From Zychaea mexicana (Eukaryota > Mucoromycota > Mucoromycetes > Mucorales > Lichtheimiaceae), in the NCBI RefSeq assembly GCF_025766255.1, contig NW_026516774.1, positions 93,229 through 157,228 on the forward strand: a DNA stretch of 64,000 nt, given 5' to 3'. Position numbers and translations under genes: made by a program. The stretch's first letter is position 1. Each line of letters begins with the position of its first letter. The notes under the pieces are model-generated. The model was not told where the DNA came from. It worked only from the letters and a program-made list of their open reading frames with translations, and made no database searches. Shown here in pieces: positions 48,243 to 56,644 of this stretch.

Positions 48243-49316
48243 TACCATTTTCAGTTTTATGCCTAATAATCTCTTCTATTTCATATGATGCCATTGCTTG
48301 TTGTTTCCCTTTATTTCGCTTTCTTTTTCTACTACGCTCATTAAATCTTGGAACATCATCATTATCACTATTACTCTGATTTGAATTATTATTAGATTCA
48401 TTATCAACAATCATTTCTTCATTTGATATAGCCATATTAAGCAGGTCATTTTGCAATCTGATCATTTTATCCAGTTTATCTTTATTTTGTTTATCATTGC
48501 TGACCACTATATCAATTAGTTTATGCTCTACTGGAAAATTAAAATCATTACTGTGCCATAGTTTATAGTGTGGTAAAATAGGAATATTGAACATTTCTAT
48601 AAATTTTGTAATATTTTTTAATAAACAAGCTACACGAAATTGCAGATTATAGTATTTTATGTTATCCATTTTAACAACTGACTTGTTATTATTGAATCGG
48701 CAGAATTTATTCCCAATTTCTGAAAATTGATTCTCAACTTTTGTCCTAAAACTTCCAAATGTCTTATTAAAATGATCTTCTGTAATCGTTAAGAGCTGAT
48801 TTACATTTTTACATATAGGGTATACAAAATTATCATGACTAAAGTTATATCCTTTTTCATTATCAAGCTCTGTAAATTGTGTGATAAATAAAGTATATCC
48901 ACCATCAACTGCCATTATGTCATTCTCATGCATATATTTAAATAATTTCATGTTTAAAAACATGCTACCATCTGAGCTATCAGAACAAAAGTCACTTTTA
49001 GAAGTATAAATAATCATATCATTCATATCACTAACAAATTGGGTATGTATTCCATTCTTCTTAAATTTATAAGAATACATTCTTTGAAAGTGGTCAATTT
49101 CAGTATCTACATAGTTAATTCTTGAATCATGGCTATCTAATACAAGTGTTACATGTTTAAATAAGTCGGGATTATGCTTTCTAGCAGATAGAATACGTAA
49201 TTTGATAGATGAAAATATGTTATTCATTGAATCATTTACTATTTTGTTGATTCGTTTGTAGTTGTCCTCATCTATCCAAAGCTTTTTATAAAATGTATGA
49301 AATGTGCTATGTGGTA

Positions 49317-51859
49317 TGGTGCATGCACCTTATAATCCGCAATTTTGGAATTTGTTTCAATTTCGAGTTTTCAGATTCCGATTCTATTTATGGTAATTTT
49401 TTATTCATTAATGCCTACTTTCCGATGGGAGCTTGTGAATTTCCTCACTTCTTCATCCGCTGCCCAGGCATCCTTCCCTTTACTATATGCTTCTATATAA
49501 CGGAAACATCTTTTGTAATATCTACGAATTTTTGTGGGATTATCGGGGGGAGAAGCTTTATCTAGAGCAATGGGGAGGTGTTCCTGAAGGCCGGCATAGG
49601 AGTAGTCGCACATTCCTCGTACTTCGCGCTTGCAGTCTGACCAGTATCGCTCAATCCAATTTGTTTCACAATGAAACTTTGGATAAAGGTCGAACATCAA
49701 ACCTTCTTTGTTCAAAGTCTCTTGCAACGCAGATTTCTGGTGCTTGAAATCGTCCTGGGATGCAAGACAATGCAAGGCACAGCACTCGGTATCAACCAGT
49801 CCATCTCTTCTTCTGCAATCAAATCGCCATTTCTTCCCTTCTCTACCAGGAGAGCGGTCGTCATCATGCCAAAGTCCTCTTTCTTCTAGGATCTCTTCAA
49901 CCCCTTTGATCTCTTCCCACTGCTTCACATTGCCGCTTTTCGTCCTTTTGGTTTTCGTAACATAAAACGTCTGTTTGACGATGTTCTTCTTTTGATGGTG
50001 GTAAAATTGAGTGTCTTTGAAGCGGTACTTGTTCCTGTCCGGATCGTAAACTTTTCTCCCTTTGATCATTCGCGTTGCAACAAGAGCGTCAGGGCCAAAA
50101 GCGGTATGGTTGGAAGACTGGTCAAATAGAAATAATCCCACGCACTGCGGATGCAGTTCTTTGAAGATCTCGATAACTTCCTTAAGCTGCACAATAAGGT
50201 TTTCCGCACACCAGAATCCTTCTCGATTTGCACCGGCATAAAAGAGCGTGCGCGACTCCCTTCCATCAACTCGCATCGTACCATGACAGGGACACTGAAA
50301 TTCACTGACCATAATAGACAATCCAGGTCCCTTTCCTCTAATTTGTGCTTCGCCTTCGGAAAACCGACCTTTCTCGTTTCCGTCGTTTGCATAGAATGTG
50401 GATTCATCATGAGTGACCATGATCCACTTTTTCTTATCCCCATGTTGCAATGTTGGCTCGATGATGATCTCCATATTTTCGCCTATGTGCTGTTTACGTC
50501 TCATCATCCGTGTTGCCCATTCCTGTCGATACTGAACTACATCCGCTCTTTCATGTCCATCAAAATAGATGCCTTTCGTGTTTTTGCGATACTTAAAGCC
50601 CCATGTATCCATAAACGTGCGCAAATTAGACAAGGAGACAGACACAGCGGTTGTTCCCAATATGGTTGGTAGAATAGCATCCTCAATATGCTTTTTCAAA
50701 AGATGAAGATCTCTTTGCATAGATTTTTCACGTTTAAGCCATTCAATGCATTGGTCTTTTACGTCTTCATGATTAAGGATGGACGTATTTTTTGCGTGCT
50801 TCCCTTGATGAGACATGGGGATGATGCCTGTCGAATAGAATTCGTCTGCCCACTAGCGAATGGTGCGGCTGCGGTATGAATGTTCTTGGGCATTGGTTTC
50901 AAGGAAGAAAAAGTTTGCTGCTTCTTTGGATGCCTGACCTATTGACATTTTGTATTTCAAAAGGTTTTTGATATACATTTTCACGGCATAATGACGCTTG
51001 ATGTAGTCCTTTTCGTACTCCTTTGTTGCTGACTCAAGACCCAAGGTCGCCTCATCAAGTGCCTCAATCAAACAAAGCAAGGTATCTCCATCATGATAAT
51101 CGATGCTATAACGGTCGTCGTCGTCATCGTCGTCTCCTCGTGCTCTGTCGATGCGGGTTGGAGCGTCGTTGCTGGCTTGCTGCTGTTCGACAACCGGAAA
51201 GAGCGAATTGATAGGCGTGTGTGAGTTCACTGCATCTTCCTTCTTTTTCGCTTCGGTTGTTTCGACTCTCCATTTCTGGGTACGTGAAGGAACGAGCTTA
51301 TTGTATGTTCCGCGTAAGTGGGAATCGCCGTTCTTCTTCCACTTCAGCAAGTCAAAAGCATTTTTTACGGGCACTTGCTCCTCACCCTCATTTTGAGGGT
51401 TACTAGCTGCAATTTGCTGCACAGTATTGACGAAATTCCCAATTTCCGTTCGAATGCGCTTTTTAGCAGCTTTCTTTTGACCTTTAGGACGAGGCATAGT
51501 GGAGAGTTGTGTAAAATAAGCAGGAGAAGGCAAAACAAATGGGAACCTGAAATAGTAACCATTCGAAAGTGGCTTTGTACAGCTTAAATATTTTACCGGC
51601 ACGGCTAAACTACGTTTCCGTTCGCTTGAATATAATCCTATATGTTTCAATTTCCTATCCCTCAGCCAAAAGTGACCAACTTCAAAGGCCTATAACTTTT
51701 TTTAAAGAAGCAATAACTCAAATCTAATCCACAAATATTGTTCTTAAAGGCCTAAAAAAAAAAAGTAGCCGCTTTTTTTTTGATTTTAAGATGATAGGAA
51801 AAAGTAGTAGGGATTCGAAGATTACCCAAAAATTTGCGGATTATAAGGTGCGTGCACCA
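49317..51859 (-). mobile_element. Tn2: 2.5-kb DDE transposon inserted in the Tn1 transposase
   Basis: The inverted ends TGGTGCATGCACCTTATAAT and TGGTGCACGCACCTTATAAT continue for about 30 bp and are flanked by TA (49315-49316, 51860-51861). Ignoring the element and one TA restores the Tn1 transposase frame through EKYLPHSTF. It holds one transposase gene, on the minus strand, split by a stop codon. Confidence 0.92.
49401..51497 (-). pseudogene. Transposase of Tn2, split by one in-frame TAG
   Basis: The frame starts at MPRPKGQKKAAKKR (51497), runs 214 codons to a TAG at 50853-50855, and continues in the same frame to 49401. The first half is basic then acidic and ends in a helix-turn-helix-like segment (YKMSIGQASKEAANFFF, SYRSRTIR). 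The stop replaces the residue before WADEFYSTG; a CAG-to-TAG change would explain it. The second half (a 471-codon ORF from 50816) has a DDE pattern: VTHDESTFYANDG, LFLFDQSSNHTAFG, and CETNWIERYWSDCK with the Glu, plus a Cys-rich insert. FDGHERADVVQYRQEW resembles a transposase family abundant in Rhizophagus and mushroom genomes. Only the one stop disables it. Confidence 0.85.
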
Positions 51860-52369
51860 TAAGTATTTTTCAAATTTTTCACCACATACTCCAGAGACTA
51901 AATGATATAATAAAAACAATCCTTTTTCAATTTCAAAGTAAGGTCCAGGATATTCCTTGTTTGTATATAAAACTATTAGAAAATAAAATACAGCAGCATA
52001 ACCTAATTTACGTAACAATTCATCCTTAATTTTTTCTATGAATTTAATATGTTTCAAATCAGTTCTATGTTTATATTTATTATGTACAGTAGGCCAATTC
52101 CATTCTAGGAATTACCAATAATTTGCAATAATTGAGTTTACTTCATTTGTAATCAGTAGTGTATAGTTTGTTGTATCCATTGGGTCGTTCTTTGTTTATA
52201 TTATGGATTTTCAATTTTTATAATCATTGAATACATGATTTTGGTCACATGATGTCATAAAATTGATAAAATATCAAAATGGATGATATAATTTAATATG
52301 GCAGCAAGCTAGATTTATCAAAAACTATTGTAAATTTATAGCCAATTTCGTACTGCACATCCCGCAATG

Positions 52370-52790
52370 CTACTTTTCTCTTTTCTGTAATAGTATATTA
52401 GTGCGTATTATACATTCTCACTTATAGTTTCATTGTGATATGAAGACACTTACCATATCGCTCGTATCCCACTGCCTTGAAAGATCGTGTTCAAAAACCC
52501 CCATAGATTGTACGTCATGTCGCTTTCTAACATCTCGGAAATTTCGCCAGAATTATCCTTCAAGAAATACTTTGCTGTTGACATCATGGTAATGGCTAGC
52601 CAAGATAACATTGGCTGCGTGAGTGGATCGTGCGTAATTTTTTAAGTGTATGCATATGCTTGCGCTGCCGTTTGCTACAAAGTCAAACAGTGAGAACTAT
52701 TATCGAGCAAAATAGACAAAGTATGAAGTTCTGCAGATGTTACCAGTTTGCTGATCTCATCTAATTTTGGCAAGAAGCAGCAAATGGTAA
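52370..52790 (-). pseudogene. Middle fragment of the disrupted host-like gene
   Basis: On the minus strand a frame from about 52790 to a GTAAGT donor at 52453 reads KLDEISKLVTSAELHTLSI, then a stop (TAG, 52677-52679), then TAA (52644-52646), then LSWLAITMMSTAKYFLKD and YNLWGFLNTIFQ. A short piece after the intron (52391-52370) encodes KSSIA and continues into the C-terminal fragment at 47523 across Tn1. GC content and codon use differ sharply from the flanking transposons. With two stops it is a relic. Confidence 0.7.
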
Positions 52791-52888
52791 TTTTAAAAGA
52801 GCGATGATATTTAAATTTTATCTAAATTTGCATAATATTTTTTTTAAAAATTGAATTTTTATAATATATATATAAAACTAATATCAAA

Positions 52889-53374
52889 ATGGAAGAGACA
52901 CATAAAAAATTTACATCAAAAATAAAAAGATCAATTATAATTAATTTTATGATTAAAAACAATATTAAAAATGCTAATATTCTATATGATAAAAAAAATA
53001 AACAAATTGATTTTGAAATATCATATAATAATGAAAATGGTCAACAAGAAGAAAAATATTAAGAATATTATAAAATAACAAAAAGAAGAGGAAGTAAAAG
53101 AAAAAAATACAATAATAATAAAACAAAAAATTTATCAACACCATCTGTTACAGATGATAGTTCATTAGAAGGTAATGATGTATTAGTAAGTAATGAAAAT
53201 TATAATAGAGAAAAAAATATTGATGAGCTATTAACAGATAATAGTGAAATAGAAGATAATAACAATAATAGTAATAAACGAAGTCTTTCAAATCTTAGTA
53301 CTCCTGATATTAGTAATACTAAAAAGAAAAGATATAGGAGAATGAATCATATTAATAATATTTGTTATAGATAA
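52889..53374 (+). pseudogene. AT-rich accessory ORF with one in-frame stop
   Basis: From ATG at 52889 the frame is open for 162 codons except for TAA at 53060-53062. The product would be Lys/Asn/Ser-rich with basic clusters (TKRRGSKRKKY, KKKRYRRMN) typical of nucleic-acid-binding or nuclear proteins. No known domain is recognised. It points toward the IS1595-like transposase relic and may be a companion gene of that element. Confidence 0.45.
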
Positions 53375-53644
53375 CAAAATAATATATAATTCTATTCTGT
53401 CAAGCTAAGCGTCGATCCAGTTGGTCTAGCTCAGAGGAGGGTATGCTTATTACCATTCCGCCAGTTTATGAAATTTTTATATTCATAAAGATTACAAAAA
53501 TATTTGGTGATTACAAATTTCATTAAGGATCACAAAATTGAAACAACTATATATATTTAAATATAAAATTTTTGAACTTATTACATTAAAAAATATTATA
53601 ATTTATTAATAATCTATAAATCTCTTGTTTTTCTTTAACTATGA

Positions 53645-53881
53645 GTTATATTTCATACTAATAATAATAAATGTAGAAATTTTGAATACAATGGATGCTA
53701 TGTAAAAGAAGATAGTAATAGAACATATTGTGAATATTGTTTAGAAGATGGTTCTTATATAGATGATGGTAATTTAGATGATGATAATTCAGATGATAGC
53801 AATTCAGATGATGATAAAGAAGATAATGATAGCAATAACATTAATAAAAATTTTCAAAGAGATGAATATTGTTTACAATAA
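53645..53881 (+). pseudogene. Cys-containing, Asp/Asn-rich ORF fragment
   Basis: An open frame without an obvious start begins after TGA at 53642 and encodes CRNFEYNGCYVKED, then TYCEYCLEDG, then an Asp/Ser/Asn repeat. The C-x7-C and C-x2-C spacing could bind a metal. It ends just before the convergent transposase relic, the same layout as the companion ORF in Tn1 copy 2. Confidence 0.4.
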
Positions 53882-54002
53882 TTATACAATATATTAATGT
53901 ATGAAAAGAAATTATCAAGTGAAAATAATACCAATAAATTAAAAAATGTGGATATAATATTTGATAGAATAAAGAGTATTTTTATTGATCTTGGATTTTC
54001 GT

Positions 54003-54984
54003 TTAATTTTCATTATAATACATAATAACTGTTTTTAACATTTCAAACAAATTATGATGATATCTTTTTCTAAAAGCATAATCTAAAAAATACAATGTAT
54101 ATAGCTCAGAATCTTTTTTTATATTGGGCATATGTTTATTTAAATGCATCCAAAAAACCTTCCATACTATTAGTATGTATTGTTGAATCATTTGGATGCA
54201 CAAAATATTTCGAATGATCAACTGCTTTATGAATATATCCCATCTTGTTTAAGCTTATATAAGATCGTAAACCATCAGTGATTATAGTTGTTCCTTGATA
54301 AACTTGATCCTTGATTATTAGTAATAATGTTGACATTTTTCGATTTTGAACAGGCACCAAAAAGAACAGATTTGAATTTCTTTGATAACCGCCTAATATC
54401 TACATATGTTTTCTGTATCATTTATGCTTTGCAGTAGTAATTTTTGTTTTGCGAAAACAGCATTCGTCGATTTCAACAATTTCATCTTGTCCACCAATTA
54501 CATTTTTCCATAACTCTTGATTGTTAAGGATCCATGTTTTTATCGTAAGGCGTATTTTTGAATATAATTGTGTAACTGTTTCATCATCGATTCCCATTTG
54601 TAGAGACACTTTTATAGGAGAAGGATCTATATAAAAAACAAATTAATATTATATATGTTATATTATAAAAGATACACACCAATCATCCATTGACGTAATA
54701 GTTCTACTATTTGTATTGGTCGTAGATTTGTTTTCTCAAATTATGTTTCGGCAAATACACCTTTTCTAATATTATCTGGATAACAATAAAATCAATATCT
54801 TTGATAATATTTTCCAATGGATAATGGTTTCTCGCATTTTTTTACAAATAAAAGGTTTTATAAGTCCTTGCTTTTGTAAATAGATTATAGCTTGTTCATT
54901 ACCGTAAAGTGTTCGAAATAGTATTTCATTTGATTTAAATATTTTGATAAAGAAAAAGAAAAAAAATGTTTTATGAAAAATCAA
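54003..54984 (-). pseudogene. Merlin/IS1595-type (ISXO2-like) transposase relic
   Basis: Pieces in three frames make up the family order. An N-terminal zinc-ribbon segment (EQAIIYLQKQGLIKPFIC, then C-x2-C and FYCYP) is followed by a helical part (IDDETVTQLYSKIRLTIK), the first Asp in EIVEIDECCFRK, the second in IITDGLRSYISL, and HTNSMEGF with the third catalytic residue. A C-terminal RKRYHHNLFEMLKTVI closes it. In-frame TGA and TAA in the zinc-ribbon region and at least two frameshifts disable it. Merlin elements are the eukaryotic relatives of bacterial IS1595. Confidence 0.75.
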
Positions 54985-55028
54985 AAAAAAATGTTTTTAT
55001 ATAACTTTATATATTTTGTGTAACTTAC

Positions 55029-55463
55029 CAAAGAACGCTTGTAACCCTAATTTTTCTTGAACGTCTTCGGGCACGGTGTGTAATATGGGAGCTCCGTGTG
55101 CTCGAATTTCTTTCAGCTCCTCCGTCGTTAATACTTCTGTCCAATTAGCATCGTCTAGATCTAAGATCATGGATTGATACGGGCTATAACCAATTGCACA
55201 TTTTAGTTTTTCTCGTTTGTTTCAAGCTTACGGTCGCTTTGGGTGAATGAATAATACTTACTGCCAATAATTGCACTTGATCGCAAAGTCGTACATCTTT
55301 TCTTCAACTGACTTGACACCTTCCCCGTTTCCTCACGCTCTCAACTCCATGGACTTCAACGTCCAAAACTTATGCGAGTCCACTCTAGTAAGGAGCCTCT
55401 TGATCTCCTCTTTATCTTTTTTGGTCAGGTGTGTTTTTAGTGATGAGCTGCTTTTCGATGTTG
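55029..55463 (-). pseudogene. N-terminal fragment of the disrupted host-like gene
   Basis: The minus-strand frame entering at the Tn1 copy 2 terminus reads SLKTHLTKKDKEEIKRLLTR, meets TGA at 55333-55335, and goes on through VEEKMYDFAIKCNYW. A phase-2 intron (GTAAGT to TTATAG) then leads to HPYQSMILDLDDANW and EELKEIRAHGAP, ending at a GTAAGT donor at 55028. The intron and coding bias are those of a fungal chromosomal gene. It is colinear with the middle and C-terminal fragments at 52.6 and 47.2 kb. Confidence 0.7.
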
Positions 55464-55657
55464 GGGGACATCCAACTCCAATTAGATATTAGATAATACT
55501 ATTGGCTGTAAGAAATCTATTGGCTGTAAAAATCCAAATTGTACAAAAAATTGAATTTTGTGTATATATAAAAATAATTGGTAAGAAAGGAATGCCAGGT
55601 ATGAATTCACATTATATTATATACCAGTTGAAGAAAATATTGTAAATAGTACAGTGG

Positions 55658-55953
55658 TGTAACGGTGCATACCGTTACGACGATATCCAACCTGCATGGT
55701 TGACGATCGACAACGCATGGTTGAATATGGAGTAATAGGCGTGGATATTCTAGATAGAAGTTATGATGTAGATCAATACTTAGACGATAGCTAGCCCCCT
55801 ATTACTCGACGTATATATAAAGACGGGATCCTGAGTTATATGGATCCCCATCGTTTTATCCTTTGATATATCCGAGTCTCACCTTATTCATTGATCCACA
55901 CTGTCTACCCATTCACGTTCCCGATTGTAAGTATCTGGGCCGACACTGTTACA
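55658..55953 (+). repeat. 5' LTR
   Basis: Starts TGTAACGG and ends CTGTTACA. It includes a TATA-like box (TATATATAA near 55812) suitable as the retrotransposon promoter. Confidence 0.92.
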
Positions 55954-55955
55954 TC

Positions 55956-55968
55956 TGGTAGCGGAAGC
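55956..55968 (+). promoter_or_regulatory. Primer-binding site (putative)
   Basis: TGGTAGCGGAAGC begins two bases after the LTR. It would pair with a tRNA 3' end ending CCA; which tRNA was not determined. Confidence 0.55.
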
Positions 55969-56020
55969 GGTTTTGTAAAACCGTGCTTGACGTTCTGAGC
56001 AGAGACTATATCAAGAGGTA

Positions 56021-56644
56021 ATGCACACGACTTCTCTTGGTCGCACGATCATCAAGAGTAAATTTTCAAACGAGTCTTCTCTTGATCTCGGACACCACTC
56101 GTATCCCGGAGCGAAAATGGCAGAAGACCATCAACTCCGCAATCTAAACCAGACGACTGGCTGTGCTTCGTTCTCGCCGGCCATTGGACGTTCATCCGGT
56201 CCGAGTGCCCATGCAGCACATGCTGCAGACGATGCTGCATCCTCAACGACGGCTACCTCAGGGGCAACCCTCGAGCGTGTAGCAACCACGACCAGCGCAG
56301 GTACTACCGATCAAGGGGCAACCGCGGCGGCGGCGACGCCCATTGTCGATCAGGGGCAGCCAGCCGCACCCCTTAGTGCAACCATTGCGACGACAGTCCC
56401 TCCCACGGACACCAACATGGCGACGGCCATTGACGCGTTGCAACGCCATGCAGCAACGACGCGCCAGAACTTCGAGGGCATCCGGTCAGACCTCGACGCC
56501 ATCAATAGTCGTTTTGGTCGCCTGGAGGAGGCCGCCACCAACACAACTGCAGCTGTCGACAATCGGACGGCGCGGTTGGGCACCCTCTCATGCTTTCTCT
56601 TTAACAGACGCTACTGTTCATATGGGAGAATTGGAGTTTGCTAG
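56021..56644 (+). CDS. Retrotransposon gag remnant (N-terminal part only)
   Basis: 207 codons: a basic start, a long Ala/Thr/Ser-rich segment, then an amphipathic coiled coil (MATAIDALQRHAATTRQNF to the Arg-Leu-Glu-Glu-Ala stretch). Ty3-type gag would continue with a capsid and a CCHC zinc knuckle; none is present. The frame ends within about 60 nt after the coiled coil, where the protease part of pol begins in the +1 frame. A deletion of the capsid-nucleocapsid segment is the simplest reading. Confidence 0.7.
   Translation: MHTTSLGRTIIKSKFSNESSLDLGHHSYPGAKMAEDHQLRNLNQTTGCASFSPAIGRSSGPSAHAAHAADDAASSTTATSGATLERVATTTSAGTTDQGATAAAATPIVDQGQPAAPLSATIATTVPPTDTNMATAIDALQRHAATTRQNFEGIRSDLDAINSRFGRLEEAATNTTAAVDNRTARLGTLSCFLFNRRYCSYGRIGVC

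Larger units (their letters stand above)
47724..52100 (-). pseudogene. DDE_4 (Harbinger-type) transposase with C-terminal chromodomain, interrupted
   Basis: Read on the minus strand and ignoring the two nested elements, the frame stays open from about 52100 to the stop at 47724. The N-terminal piece (52057-51862) includes LRKLGYAAVFYFLIVLYT. The catalytic domain lies in 49314-48245: LVLDSHDSRI, YSYKFKKNGIHTQ, IMAVDGGYTLFI with the second Asp, and FRTKVENQFSEIGNKF with the Glu. That is the DDE_4 order. An acidic/Asn linker and a basic KKRK-like patch precede a chromodomain beginning YEIEEIIRHKTENGT, whose remainder (FEVKWVGYSSDDNSWL) continues at 47853 beyond the MITE. Joining at the duplicated TA in each case restores the frame. 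Aromatic-cage positions (Y, W, Y) are kept. The two insertions make this copy inactive. Confidence 0.8.
47524..52363 (-). mobile_element. Tn1 copy 1: DDE_4-chromodomain DNA transposon with two nested insertions
   Basis: The left end begins GGGGACATC at 47524 and the right end finishes at 52363 with GATGTGC...-type sequence read inward as GGGATGTGC. The word GCAATG flanks both ends (47518-47523 and 52364-52369), a probable 6-bp target duplication. The flanking host-gene pieces become continuous in frame if the element and one GCAATG are ignored. Left-end sequence is shared with copies at 55464 and 63590. Terminal inverted repeats are short or degenerate. Inside lie the pogo-like MITE (47854-48242) and the 2.5-kb DDE element (49317-51859). 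Its own gene is one minus-strand transposase. Relative to copy 2 it lacks about 0.7 kb between the left end and the transposase 3' end. Confidence 0.8.
52791..55020. mobile_element. AT-rich Merlin/IS1595-like element remnant
   Basis: An extremely AT-rich block sits between two GC-richer pieces of the same host-like gene. It holds a minus-strand IS1595-type transposase relic and two plus-strand Asn/Asp/Lys-rich open frames facing it. Exact ends and a target duplication could not be set by eye, so the limits are approximate. Confidence 0.6.

Noticed and set aside
50853..50855. Alternative genetic code or stop-codon recoding in the Tn2 transposase
   Set aside because: Host genes in the window use TAG normally as a stop, and a single CAG-to-TAG mutation is simpler.
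53396..53470. A tRNA-like stretch (GGTCTAGCTCAGAGGAGGG resembles a D-arm)
   Set aside because: I could not form an acceptor stem or a T-arm around it.
52791..54000. Mitochondrial DNA insertion suggested by the extreme AT content
   Set aside because: No mitochondrial gene is recognisable, and the block contains a nuclear-type DNA transposase relic.
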